DNA of 64,000 nt, from positions 5,367,204-5,431,203 of the forward strand of contig OX235273.1 of assembly GCA_944472155.2 (NCBI GenBank), given 5' to 3'. Numbering within the stretch: the first letter of the stretch is position 1; each line of letters opens with the position of its first letter. The position numbers and the translations under genes were made by a program. A model generated the notes under the pieces. That model was given only the letters and a program-made list of their open reading frames with translations, was not told the DNA's origin and searched no databases. Source of the DNA: Trichobilharzia szidati (Eukaryota > Platyhelminthes > Trematoda > Strigeidida > Schistosomatidae). Below are positions 42,833 through 52,928 of the stretch, piece after piece.

Positions 42833-43336
42833 TCATACACAATGGAAACTTTTCAGCATTTCGCATTCACATGAAAAATATCCAGTTACCAGGCAAGGCA
42901 GTGAAAGACTGGTAACCGCTTCTTTCTGAACGCATAAATCAGATTTCAGGCGCTTAATGGAAATGGCTTCAGCAAACTTGAGGAGAATTGAACTCTTTTG
43001 CCTATTGATAATTTTGAACGATTTTTTGACGTCCACCTCATGACCAGTGTCAAGGAGATGCCTGGCGATGGCACTGCTGCTGATAGCATTTGTTCCCTTT
43101 AGACGTAAGCTTCTTGGTACATGTTCAGAAAATCGTAGATATTCCCTTCTTTCTGTCCTTCCAATGTAACTGCTCCCGCAGATACATGTAAATTTGTATA
43201 TACAGTTAGAGTTAACATGAGAAGGATATCTATCGATTTTTGATTGCATCAAAGAGCAAGTTGCTCGAAAGACGGGAACGAGCCTAGCTGCAGGATAGGC
43301 TATGGCTAGGGATGTTCTCAGCCTTCTGTTGATCAT
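42833..43336 (-). pseudogene. PLE-B GIY-YIG endonuclease
   Basis: 167-codon open frame: INRRLRTSLAIAYPAARLVP, CIYKFTCICGSSYIGRTERR, REYLRFSEHVPRSLRL, AIARHLLDTGHEVDVKKSFK, AEAISIKRLKSDLCVQKEAV, SLPCLV. A complete nuclease core (YIG, Arg, SEH) with a CCHH-like Cys pair (CICG). The copy at 52929-53432 differs at several residues (VTRSLK, AETISIKRLNS). The RT upstream is broken, so it is scored as part of a dead element. Confidence 0.8.
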
Positions 43337-43594
43337 TGCTGCACCTTTATAATCAAGCTGAAAGTAGATTGGCTTTTTTCCACTGTGATTTGTTTTACAT
43401 TTGTGACTTCAGATCTTCCCTACTTGTTGAGGGTACCCATTGCTCTTCAATATCTTTTCAAGAAACTCAAATTCTTCTTCTAATTTGTCTATAAAGCATA
43501 TTCTCCTCGCTCTATAGTACAGAGTCTTGGCTAGACTACGTTTAAAGCTATTTGAACAAAAGCTATTAAAAATGTAAGTATTGTCCTTTCCATG

Positions 43595-43745
43595 TTTTTT
43601 TTCATCCTTTCACGTTCCCCAGTGGAACATAGGGCTTCAAGCTAGTGGCCTGAAGTTTCTGTAGCAGTGTTTATTTTACAGGATGGGGTTGCTAGCCTCA
43701 TGCCCAACCTTTCCTCTTCACCAGTATTATTTCTGGCTTAGCGAG
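43595..43745 (-). repeat. SINE-C, 5'-truncated, with 17-bp target duplication
   Basis: Flanked by GTATTGTCCTTTCCATG at 43578-43594 and 43746-43762. Minus strand: AAGCCAGAAATAATACTGG, GGGCATGAGGCTAGCAACCC, CTGCTACAGAAACTTCAGG, TTGAAGCCCTATGTTCC, GGGGAACGTGAAAGG and an A8 tail. The direct repeats plus poly-A are the signature of target-primed LINE-type insertion. Confidence 0.9.
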
Positions 43746-44115
43746 GTATTGTCCTTTCCATGTGGGCTACCGATAAATTGCATTCTGAAGACTACCATCT
43801 TCTAGGCGTTCCATGGCAATCTCGAGGAAGTGAAACTTTCCGTCACTTTCATGTTCCATAGTAAACTCAATATTACTGTGTGGATCATTGAATAATCCGA
43901 GTAAGTGTGAAGCATGACTTTCATTGTTGCACACTATAAATGTGTCGTCAACATATCGACATTAAGATGTTGTTTCGTCGATCGCATGCTTCAACTTTGT
44001 TCTTCGAAGGTTGGACATGAATGTATCTGCTAAAACAGGGCTAAGTGGACTGCCCATAAATAATGGTACCATTTAATTCTGCTAAAACTGCAGTTCTTGC
44101 TTTGTTCAAACTCAT

Positions 44116-44560
44116 TAAGGGGAATAAATGTATGGAAGTTCTTTGGATATCCATTTTCTTATAGTGTAAGTTTCAGTTCACACATTTCTTTCTTTATGCA
44201 TTCCTCTGAACATATACGTTCTATTCTATAACTAAGACACTTAACTAAGTTTCTTTTGCAATCAGTCTGCGTGAAGCTAAGAAAATTAATGTACTGACCC
44301 ATTCAAGTCTTCTTTCTACCAAGGTTTCTTTCTAGATATACGTCTGGCTTCATGGTGAGGAGGACTAATTTTGTTCCTGGAAAAATCGTAGGAATATTCC
44401 ACTTACTAAAATCTCTTAAAGTTACGTCATGTGAATAAATGTCCATGTTCTAACCCGGAGGATGACACTGTGCACGTTCAGAATTTAAGTTTCAACTGTT
44501 AAATCTGCCAACTACGTTGAACATTTTATTTGTCGGCGAACGTTTTTATATCAAACTAGA
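44116..44560 (-). pseudogene. PLE thumb fragment (probably PLE-E)
   Basis: Minus strand: WNIPTIFPGTKLVLLTMKPD, YINFLSFTQTDCKRNLVKCL, SYRIERICSEE and ENGYPKNFHTFIPLNE. This is the thumb/linker of a PLE RT, lying 5' of another PLE's palm, so two different elements are joined here. Confidence 0.6.
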
Positions 44561-44879
44561 CAAAATAGTAGAGGTAGCGCTCTCTTAAAAGGAGACAATA
44601 TATTTGCCTAAATAATTATATCCTACTCATGAAACATTAGTAATATATTTATGTCTCACTGCAAACAATGGTATTAACAACTGATGGTGACCAACTTTTC
44701 GCATTAAAATACCCGTTAAAATTCTGAGTAACCAATGAAACCGACGAAGTCTCCACAAATGATGGATCAATGTCAAAAAGAGGAACAGCTTTGACAAAAA
44801 GTAAACCAATTCAGTAGAAAATATCATCCGCTACAATAACTTCTTGAAGTCACCTCATGGACAGGGACTAGCAATGAAG
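44561..44879. other. Unassigned sequence
   Basis: No recognised feature. Confidence 0.35.
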
Positions 44880-45205
44880 TCCAGTATATGCATTTCGTCC
44901 TATTTGAGACCGATCCCAGGATTCTCCAGGGAACAGTTTGGTCCAATCAGTCAACAGGAAAATCGAGAATGAATTAATTAATGACTGATACCTGTTGCAC
45001 ACAAGGTGGCTGTCGTGGCCCAAGTGGTGTTTCTAGTGGATAACGCTCTGGTGTTTGAAACGATACGTTCTGGGTTCGAAGCTCAGTGGGAACACCCGCC
45101 ACTCACCGGGGAATGGCGGTGCATCCAGGTGAATTCCAAAATAGGACGAAATGGTCATCCTGGATCACATTACTAGTCACTATCCACCAATTTATTTCAG
45201 GGTTT
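44880..45205 (+). repeat. SINE-A pair: inverted scrap plus plus-strand copy
   Basis: 44880-44945 holds, on the minus strand, TAGGACGAAATGC and CTGGACTTC from a hammerhead. The plus copy (about 44995-45205) has GTGGCCCAAGTGGTG, B box GGGTTCGAAGCTC, GCATCCAG, a mutated core GTGAATT, ATAGGACGAAATG and TCATC before CTGGAT. Stem I (ATCCAG/CTGGAT) is intact but the core is not, so the ribozyme is likely dead. Confidence 0.7.
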
Positions 45206-45296
45206 CAAGGTCACAAGTGGGGGAGAATACAAGAAGCATTGTAGTGTAGAGATAAATATAGTATTTTAGAAAAAAAAGTTAGATCTATATAACAGT

Positions 45297-45855
45297 TTGG
45301 CCACGGATTGATATCAGTTAGAGAAGAATTGATAATAGCCCAAGGAGTACAGGTCAACAGATGTTTCATCCTAGCCTGAGACTTTTCAACAGAATGCGCT
45401 CACAACTCCACATATAAGCAAACCCGGCGCCTTAACGTTACGAGACCCGCCTCGTAGACTATTCAACCACTTGTGAAGGTATTCAGTAGAAACCTGTGAA
45501 AATCCTAACCTCTATCAATTCACGAGTTTAGTGGCATTGCCAGCCAATATCGTTGGTGAATATTCGTCTTGACACCCTACCTGGTGGATCCGACTGATCA
45601 CAATTTCTCACTTGAACTTCAGAAGTTAAAACTTTTCGGTTGGCTTAATGCTTCATAAAGTGGTTGAATCGTCAACATAACTTGAGGGTCCTCGGTTCAA
45701 TGTTTGATGGGATCGAAGGACCATGCCCGGAAGAGACCCAAATTCGGACGAAATATCTATCGATTAGTCTCTGTTGGTTTCCAACAGTTCTCTAACTGAT
45801 ATCGATCAATGACCCAACTTGAAATGAATCATATCCCTACAAACCAACTCTTGAG
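45297..45855. repeat. Two SINE-B units, head to head
   Basis: The minus-strand unit (about 45297-45640; ACGGATTGATATCAGTTAG, TTTCATCCTAGCCTGAGAC, CGTAGACTATTCAACC) meets a plus-strand unit (about 45635-45855; GGTTGGCTTAATGCTTC, TCGGTTCAATGTTTG, TTCGGACGAAATATC, CTACAAACCAACTCTTG). Both are diverged. The same head-to-head arrangement occurs at 25065-25690. Confidence 0.6.
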
Positions 45856-46539
45856 TATAACCTAAAAGGAAATGCGAATCATATTGATTATAAAAGTAGC
45901 TACTTTTTCTATCTGTCTGTTTCTAATCCCGCCTATGTTTGATCTATTTGAGTTCATTGCCTTCGTAATAATAATAATATTATTAGTAAAAATAATGGGT
46001 ATTACAGAATTTTATTTTTTCCTTCTGTGGGTTAGTAATGCTTACAATTTGATATGTCATTATTTCTGTAGACAATTTTCGGCTATCATCAGTAATAGTA
46101 GTTGTAGTTGTAGTAGTATAGACATTTAGACATTGTCATTCTAACTGGCTAGTCAAAATGTACTCGTCTATTAAAATTACAGTCTATCTGTCCGTCTATC
46201 GATCTCTCCATCTGTCCATCCGTCTATCTGTCTGTCTGTCTATTGCCATATCCACTAACTACAATAAGAACATTTGACCTAGAATAGCCAATCACACCAA
46301 CCAACTATTATTATTATTATCATCATTACTAGTTGAAATAAATTAACTTTACCCAGATGTATAGTCTAAAGCGCCAATCAATAGAATTTTACATAACAAA
46401 TTATAGTAATACATTGTAGTACTGTGATAATTTGTTCCAAGTTTAATCAAGAATTGATATCAGTTAATGAGCCGTTGAAAATCAGAGAGCACTGTTGGAT
46501 AGCTGCTTTGTTATACGTCGGGGGGGGGGGGGGAGGGAC
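45856..46539. other. Unassigned AT-rich sequence with microsatellites
   Basis: (TCTG/TCTA)n at about 46187-46243, ATT runs near 46306-46321, a SINE-B scrap around 46447-46500 and a 14-G homopolymer at 46520-46533. Confidence 0.5.
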
Positions 46540-46690
46540 TCCTCTTCAGGAGTGTGCATCCATATCCATATGTGTTTACCAGTTTATCTGCTCCTGTGAA
46601 GCCAGGCATGTCCGTTGTTCGACTCAGATTTTGTTCCAGATGAGTGCAAGAACACTGTCCAATGCGGTTATGAAAAGGCGGAATTAGAGT
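46540..46690 (+). pseudogene. PLE-B endonuclease scrap
   Basis: ICVYQFICSCEARHVRCSTQ, FQMSARTLSNAV parallels CVYQFECVCGSKHKGCTERR in the PLE-B tail at 21 kb. YIG is lost. Confidence 0.5.
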
Positions 46691-46739
46691 AGTAAGCAGA
46701 CCGAGAACTGAACATCTGATCGATACAGATTATACTATC

Positions 46740-46970
46740 TCTACAACCTCCTCGTCTACAGTTGTCTCTATCCAATAAAACTCTATTGTTCTTCCATTTT
46801 ACCGTTCTTTTTGACTTATATCTATGTTTGTTATCTCCGGTTTATTCTCTTTTTACTCTTTTCTCTTGCTTTCTGTGCTACGTGAAGTGTGACAACTCGA
46901 ACTGCTGCACATCGGCGTAAAGTTATACGCTGAAACCTGTCAGTCAGTCAGTCAGTCAGTCAGTCTGTAC
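46740..46970 (+). mobile_element. RTE-B LINE 3' untranslated end
   Basis: TTGCTTTCTGTGCTACGTGA, CAACTCGAACTGCTGCACAT, CTGAAACCTGTCAG and a terminal (CAGT)n run match the RTE-B ends at 4548, 8487 and 11690. Confidence 0.75.
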
Positions 46971-46982
46971 AGCGGAGAGTAG

Positions 46983-47486
46983 TCTACAGAAATCAATGCA
47001 TATCCTGCTAATATTGACGACAGTGATATAGGAATCAAATCAGAAATTAAGTATCTTGGACTTATTCTCTCTTCTGATCTCTCCTGGTCTTCCCATTTCT
47101 CAGCGATCTCCAGTAAAATATTCCGCCTGACATTTTACATTAAGAAGTTAAGGCACTCGGGTATAACTCAACCCCTCCTCTTACAGTTCATAAACTCTTG
47201 CATCCTACCTATTCTTCTTTATTGTTCACCCTTATTCTTACCTGGTTTGCTTAAAAAGGACTTTGTCACAATTCGTAGAATGCTGAAGACTGTCAGTAGG
47301 ATGAGTGGTGTCCCAGTGGACCACATAGTTAAGGTCGTAGTCGATAGGCACTTGACTTCGTGCAGTAAATTTGCTAAGGGGATTTTGCCTGACTTGGAGC
47401 ATCCCCTTTACCCTCAGCTTTCACCTTGCATCTCCTCAGGTAGAACAAGACGTAACTTCAGAAAACTGTATGCTCGCACGTCTTAG
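46983..47486 (+). pseudogene. CR1-like reverse transcriptase, C-terminal part
   Basis: One open frame of 167 residues without a start: IKSEIKYLGLILSSDLSWSS, FRLTFYIKKLRHSGITQ, SCILPILLYCSPLFLPGLLK, TSCSKFAKGILPDLEHPLYP and NFRKLYARTS before TAG. YLGL, LSWSSH and ILLYCSP are the post-palm blocks of CR1-type LINE RTs (schistosome SR1 is of this clade). The palm and endonuclease are missing. Confidence 0.75.
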
Positions 47487-48078
47487 TATAAAAATTTTAT
47501 GATACTATACTTGGCACGTATTTTATGTGATGAAAATAGCGTCAGGCAAGATTTGACTAACCTTTTTTCATCTAGTAAATAAACAATCTCCTCCATCCAT
47601 CTTTATATACCTTCAAGGTTTACTTTTACTATTTCTGTTATATTTATGGTCCTGTTGCTTCTTTCTTTTTACTTTCATAACTGCAAACACCAACTTATCT
47701 CCATGACTGCTGTAATCTTTGTTTTTTCCTCTCACCATAACATGTAAAGAGAACATTATATTCAATATTTTTTAATCATGCAAGGATTTGTATACCGCAT
47801 CGACAATACTGTGTGAAACAAGCCCACGTCAATTTCCACTTGTATTATTATCATTACCTTAGCTGCTATCATTATTATTATTTCCATTTTATATGCTGCA
47901 TGTTATTTTTTCATATTACCACTATTGTAAATGTAGAAAAATTTTCTGTGTGGTTAATTTTATTTATAATTTGAGGAAATTAGATGCAATATTGTGATTA
48001 ATTAATGCTGCAAATTCCATTCTGTATCACAAGTACTGTTTTGGGAATAAAGTAAATGATTATTATTATTATAAGTAT
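46983..48078 (+). mobile_element. CR1-like LINE 3' end
   Basis: A 5'-truncated LINE: C-terminal RT coding sequence (46983-47486), about 590 bp of 3' untranslated sequence, then AATAAAG and an (ATT)n tail at about 48058-48075. It starts right at the RTE-B tail repeat, so the insertion seems to have used that microsatellite-like target. Confidence 0.75.
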
Positions 48079-48334
48079 TGCTGAAACTTTAGCCATCAAA
48101 ATACAAAACCTTAAACTTTGTATACAGAAGTCTGTTCAGTCAGTCCTTCATTAATGGTCATAATTTGCTTTTGTTTCATCAGTCTAGTCCCCACTTCTAC
48201 TCCACCCGTACTTCTTTTTCCTATTGTTTATTCAAACTGCATATGCATCTAATTTATTGTTTTTATTGTTATTGGGATTATTATTATTTTCAATCAGAAC
48301 AGTTCCCGATATTATTCCACTTTGTCTTCGTTTA
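48079..48334. other. Unassigned sequence
   Basis: No recognised feature. Confidence 0.35.
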
Positions 48335-48958
48335 CCTATCTGGGAAGCACCGTCTCAACTACAGCCTGACGGAGCTGAGAACGGAGAAGCAAGACAAGCT
48401 TTCATTACTCTCAAGTCTGTGTGCAGGTCAACAGCAATCAGCATCAAAAATAACATCCGGATTTTCAACTCCAATGTGAAGTCAGTCAGTGCTGCTATAC
48501 GGATCAGAGACTTGCACTGCGCGTCATAAACGGCACCTCAAACAAACTACAGACCTTCATTAACAGTTGTCTTCGCTCAATACTCAAGTTCAGATGGCCG
48601 GCCAGAGAAGATCAGCAACAGAGATCTCTGGCAATGAGCGAACCAACCAGGAACTGATTGTGAAACAAATATACATGCAGGAAGAAATGGAGATGGATTG
48701 GCCATACTCTGAGGAAACAATCCATCAAGTGACATCATTAGACAAGCCATTCCTCGAGTGGAACCCGAAAAGGAAGCGACGAGTTGTTCGTCAGTGCGAG
48801 GGTGACTTGGAGGAGGTCATGTGTAGAGGAGATGAAAGCGTGTGGACAGACTTGGAGCCAGGTGAATACTCTAGCAGAGAACCGAACTCAATGGAGACGC
48901 ATGGCTGAAGCCCTATGTTCCTCTAGGAATTAAAGGAAACAATAATAATAAATAATTG
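48335..48958 (+). mobile_element. RTE-A LINE 3' fragment, plus strand
   Basis: TTTACCTATCTGGGAAGCAC (TYLGS), CATTACTCTCAAGTCTGTG, a broken LLYGSETW region, NERTNQELIVKQI, LDKPFLEWNPKRKRRVVRQC, and tail GAAGCCCTATGTTCCTC with AATAATAATAAATAATTG. It faces the larger minus-strand RTE-A starting at 49437, tail to tail. Confidence 0.8.
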
Positions 48959-49029
48959 TCATCCCTTATTTATTTAATACAGTATGACTTTATCTAAAAG
49001 TCTGAAGAGTTTGTCAGTTGGGATTTGAT

Positions 49030-49432
49030 TAGTTTCAATATTGAACACGGTGGATTGATATCAGTTAGAGAATCATTGAAAATCAGTAGTGGAGTATTAA
49101 ACGGCAGTTTTGTCCTGCCGACTGGATGCTGGATGAAGTTCAGTGGAGTTCTAGAGACAAAATCGTGATCAGTGGGATTCAGCTGGTTGGGAGGGGGGAC
49201 AAATACTCGCCGATGACATCCAGTGATGGTAGCGCCAAACATAGCGAATGGGTAAATGTTGGAATTTATTGGCTGGCCATTGAATTGGGTCCCAGTTGCT
49301 GAATAGTCTGAATAGCTTGTCTTATAGCCGAAAGGCTCTAGGTTTGAAACCGATTGGGGTCCATATTTGCAATGAGTTCCAAACTCGGAAGAAACGGCTG
49401 TCCAGGACTGTCCTCTGGATTTTGCTAGTCCT
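49030..49432. repeat. SINE-B scrap (-) and SINE-B long form (+)
   Basis: 49050-49110 carries inverted SINE-B 3' text (GATTGATATCAGTTAGAG). The plus unit has the 5' head (AAATCGTGATCAGTGGGATT, GATGACATCCAGTG), GGGTCCCAGTTGCTGAATAG, B-box-like TAGGTTTGAAACC, CAATGAGTTCC, GAAGAAACGGCTGTCCAGG. It is wedged between the two convergent RTE-A tails. Confidence 0.55.
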
Positions 49433-49436
49433 CTAT

Positions 49437-51328
49437 TATTATTATTATTATTTCCTTTAATTCCTAGAGGAACATAGGGCTTCAGCCATGCGTCTCCATT
49501 GTGTTCGGTTCTCTGCTGTAGTTTTCACCTGGCTTCAAGTCTGCCCACACGCTTTCAATTCCTCTTCACATGATCTCCTCCAGGTCACCCTTGGACGACC
49601 AACTCGTCGCTTCCCTTTCGGGTTCCACTCGAGGGCTTGTCTAGTGATGTCACTTGCTGGTTTCCTCAGAGTGTGTCCAGTCCATCTCCATTTCTTCCTG
49701 CCTATTTGTTTCACGATCGGTTCCTGGTTGGTTCGCTCCCAGAGATCTTTGTTGCTGATCCTCTCCGGCCATTTGATCTTGAGTATTGAGCGAAGGCATT
49801 TGTTAATGAAGGTCTGTAGCTTGTTTAAGCTGCTCTTTGTGACACACCAAGTCTCTGATCCGTATAGTAGTACTGACTTCACATTGGAGTTGAAAATCCG
49901 GATCTTATTTTTCAAGCTGAATGCTGTTGACCTTCACACAGACTTGAGAGTAGTGAAAGCTTGTCTTGCTTTTCCGATCCTTGCTTTGATATCCTCGTCA
50001 GTTCCGTTGGCCCGTAGTTGAAACAATGCTTCCCAAGTAGGTAAATGAGGTAGTTTCTTTCAGGTTCCTTCCATTTATGCTGATTGCTGTCTGTTGTTGT
50101 TGCTGTGGCTGTTGGTGTTGGCCAGGAATCTTCATTACCTCTGTTTTGTCTATGTTCACTTGAAGTCCTATCTTTGCTGCTTCTTCTGCCAGTTTGTTGC
50201 TTTTCACTTGCATATCTTCCAGTTTGTGGGAAATCAGACATATATCATCGGCGAAATCCAAATCCTCCAAGGCTTTTGTGTCGGTCCGTTTTATGCCTGT
50301 TCCCTCGTTGGTTGCCGTTGTCTGCCGCATTATCCAATCAACTGCAATCAGGAAGATCATTGGTGACAGTAGACAGCCTTGTCTCACTCCCGTCCTCACT
50401 TCGAAGGATTCCGTGAGCCTTCCGTTGTGGATTACTTGGCATGCAGCGTTGTCATACAGCTGTTGGATGAGATGTATAATTGTCGGCGGCACCCCGTAGT
50501 AGCGAAGTAGTCGCCAAATCACCTCTCGATCGACGCTGTCGAAGGCTTTCTCAAAATCGATGAAGTTGAGATAGAGAGGTGACTGCCATTCCAAACTTTG
50601 TTAAATGATAATCCGTAGGGTGGCGATTTGGTCAATGCATGACTTGTTCCTCCTGAATCCGGCCTGTTCCGGACGAAGTTTTTCATCTAGGGCTTGTTTA
50701 ATTCTCTCCAGGATGATGCGACATAGTATCTTGCTTGGAATGGACAGGAGCATAATTACACGCCAGTTTTTACATTGACTCAAATCTCCTTTCTTTGGCA
50801 GTTTGAATAAGTATCCGTTCTTCCAATCCTCGGGTACTTTGCCCTCTTTCCACACCTTCTCTAGTAGTGGCGTCATCAAGTCCGCTGTTGTCTCTGGGTC
50901 TATTTTCAAAGCTTCTGCTGGGATTCCATCTGGTCCTGGCGCTTTCCCAGCTTTTAGCATCTTGATGGCATTCAGGACTTCGGATTTCGTCGGAGGGTCG
51001 ATGTTCATTGGTAGTTCTGCTTCCGTTGTTGGTATTGTTGGACGCGTTGTAGGTGGCGGACGATTTAGAAGTCTTTTGAAGTGTTCAGCCCAGTGCTTCC
51101 TCTGTTCCACCTCTTTGGTGATTGACTTTCCATTGTCGTCCTTTATTGGCTTAATCTGTGTCGAACTTTTGCCCGAAAGGTGCCTAGTTGTTTGGTATAG
51201 TGTAGCGAGGTCTCCTTTGCCTGCAGCTTGTTCTGCTTCGTTTGCCATGGTTTCACAATATTTTCTTTTGTCTTCCCTGGCACTTTTCTTCACTCTTTTG
51301 TTCAGTGCATTGTAGCTTGCATTCAACT
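49437..51328 (-). mobile_element. RTE-A LINE, cut by the assembly gap (print 1)
   Basis: 3' tail (AAT)n, C-terminal region, RT and the start of the pre-RT region, running into the Ns. It equals 59533-61424 except for four noticed substitutions, two of which change residues (AEALKIDPETTAD here, AKALKIDPDSTAD there). It is most likely the same physical element. Confidence 0.9.
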
Positions 51329-51428
51329 NNNNNNNNNNNNNNNNNNNNNNNNNNNNNNNNNNNNNNNNNNNNNNNNNNNNNNNNNNNNNNNNNNNNNNNN
51401 NNNNNNNNNNNNNNNNNNNNNNNNNNNN
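51329..51428. other. Assembly gap, 100 Ns
   Basis: Exactly 100 Ns, a conventional size for a gap of unknown length. It divides the two prints of the duplicated block. Confidence 0.99.
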
Positions 51429-51626
51429 CAGGAAACCTAGCCTCACCTAGGTTTCTTGCCAGCTGGCACTCGCCAGTCAGCGAGGCAGGCATGTCTGTCA
51501 CCACTTTGAATTAACTCATGTCCCTCCTTCTGAGATTTGAACCTATGTCACCCATTGAGTGCTACAGTCAGCCACTGAGTTACCTATTCGTGCTCGCGAT
51601 TGACTTCCTGTAGGACTGTATCGGAT
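51429..51626 (-). repeat. SINE-E (print 2, 3' end cut by gap)
   Basis: Counterpart of 41333-41530. Confidence 0.55.
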
Positions 51627-52108
51627 AATTTTCATTGGACATTAGTTATTAACTAGTGTAATGTGTCTAATCCTTTGTTTCGTGCAGACTGAACTCTATC
51701 AGTCAAGTTTGTAATGTGGCCACCATTCTAGGTGTCCAATGAAAAGCATCTAATATAGTCGTACAGGAGGTCTACAGAGAGAAATAAACCAACGAATGGG
51801 ATAGGTCAGAGGTAAGTTGAACGGGTGACAAATAGCAATAATAATGATGGTGAAATGAAAACGATGGTGTGGTGTAAACTTAAAAGTATTATCGGTGAAC
51901 GATTATCAAATAATAATAATGAATTTAGTGAAGTGAAATGAACAGGATTTTGTAAATATGATGACAAGCTAGAAATGCATTACTTAAACCTAAGGTAACA
52001 AAATCATAAGAAAGGTCATGAAGTCGTAAAAGGTAAGATATGAACGTTTGTCAGTGAAACAAATAGAAAGAAGAAGAAAAGAAGAACTGCGATAGGAATT
52101 TAAAGTGT

Positions 52109-52756
52109 TTATGTTTGTTGAGGATTTGTTGGCCTTATTTTAGGCCAAGGTAAACATAGCGGTTGAACATACTTCTTATGCATATAAGGACCCGGTCTTC
52201 TGGTACTGGTTGCTACCGCTTCAGCTACTGATAGAAGACGCAGTCGATCTCCGCTAGATAGACTAGTAGGAACGCGAAAATTAACTGAAAATGCCTGGTC
52301 AGGTTTCCTTGAGTATCCAGTATCTACCAAGTAGGCTAAGACTGCACTATTTACGCATTTGGTTACCCCTTTGCTGAACTATACAGGGACATGTTCATGT
52401 GCTCGCATGGATAAAGCTCTCTGACTACGGCCAATGTAACTAGCTCCAGTTGTGAGCAATTTCATTCATAGATACACATCAGGGAGGCCATCTCTGGTAA
52501 TTTATCCTTGATTCGTTGTGTGTGTACCAGTGTAGTTGAGAAGCTGAGTACCAGTTTAGCTGCAGGAAATGTTCCCTCAACTACCCTGTTAAGTCGACAT
52601 TTTATAATGTCAACTGCTATCTCCCCTTTATAAATTAACTTAAGATACGAAGATTTCTTATCTAAAATATCCATTGTTACCCTATTTTCTCTGGATTTGA
52701 ACAAAACAAGAACTACAGTTTTAGCAGAATAAAATGGTACCATCTTTTATTTCGTT
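52109..52756 (-). pseudogene. PLE-E endonuclease region (print 2)
   Basis: Counterpart of 42013-42660; no difference noticed. Confidence 0.7.
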
Positions 52757-52928
52757 GCCTTCTCGTCAGCTGCTTACAGGGGAAAGACATTATTAAATAT
52801 ATCTACAAAAACAATTATAACATACTTGCACAGAGTTCATTTTCAAACAAAAATCAATCAATCCATATATGCATACAATAATATATATTTATGTATAAAA
52901 TATTAAACACTATTCCGATCAGTAATGA

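Larger units (their letters stand above)
42833..44115 (-). mobile_element. PLE-B, RT palm to endonuclease, with SINE-C inserted
   Basis: Minus strand: MGSPLSPVLADTFM (about 44055), CRYVDDTFIVCNNE (about 43955), GKFHFLEIAMERLEDGS, the SINE-C at 43595-43745, then TLYYRARRICFIDKLEEEFE, a NGYP thumb motif, and the endonuclease frame at 43336-42833. After that come about 180 bp of 3' untranslated sequence containing CTGACGA and GAAA (about 42660-42690). Confidence 0.8.
41333..51328. repeat. Duplicated block, print 1 (end of left contig)
   Basis: 9,996 bp equal to 51429-61424 at a fixed offset of 10,096, including a 14-G run and all microsatellites. Mismatches noticed: eight within 42941-43026 and four at 50891, 50892, 50915 and 51174; no indel. 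It ends exactly at the gap. Confidence 0.95.

Noticed and set aside
42833..43336. The PLE-B GIY-YIG frame as a domesticated host nuclease
   Set aside because: It lies in order behind a broken RT of the same element, with no separate promoter or splice context visible.
44995..45100. Functional tRNA genes at the A/B-box sites (also near 19740, 30240 and 39870)
   Set aside because: Cloverleaf arms do not pair properly and each site continues into SINE body and A-rich tails.
46187..46243. CRISPR-like or satellite array in the TCTG/TCTA run
   Set aside because: Simple 4-bp microsatellite without spacers; nothing in the window resembles CRISPR.
46520..46533. The 14-G run as a G-quadruplex or regulatory site
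   Set aside because: A single homopolymer in AT-rich sequence with no supporting context.
49488..51315. Long plus-strand open frames (for example 49488-50021 and 50803-51315, and their second prints 59584-60117 and 60899-61411)
   Set aside because: They are antisense to RTE-A coding sequence and have no motifs of their own.
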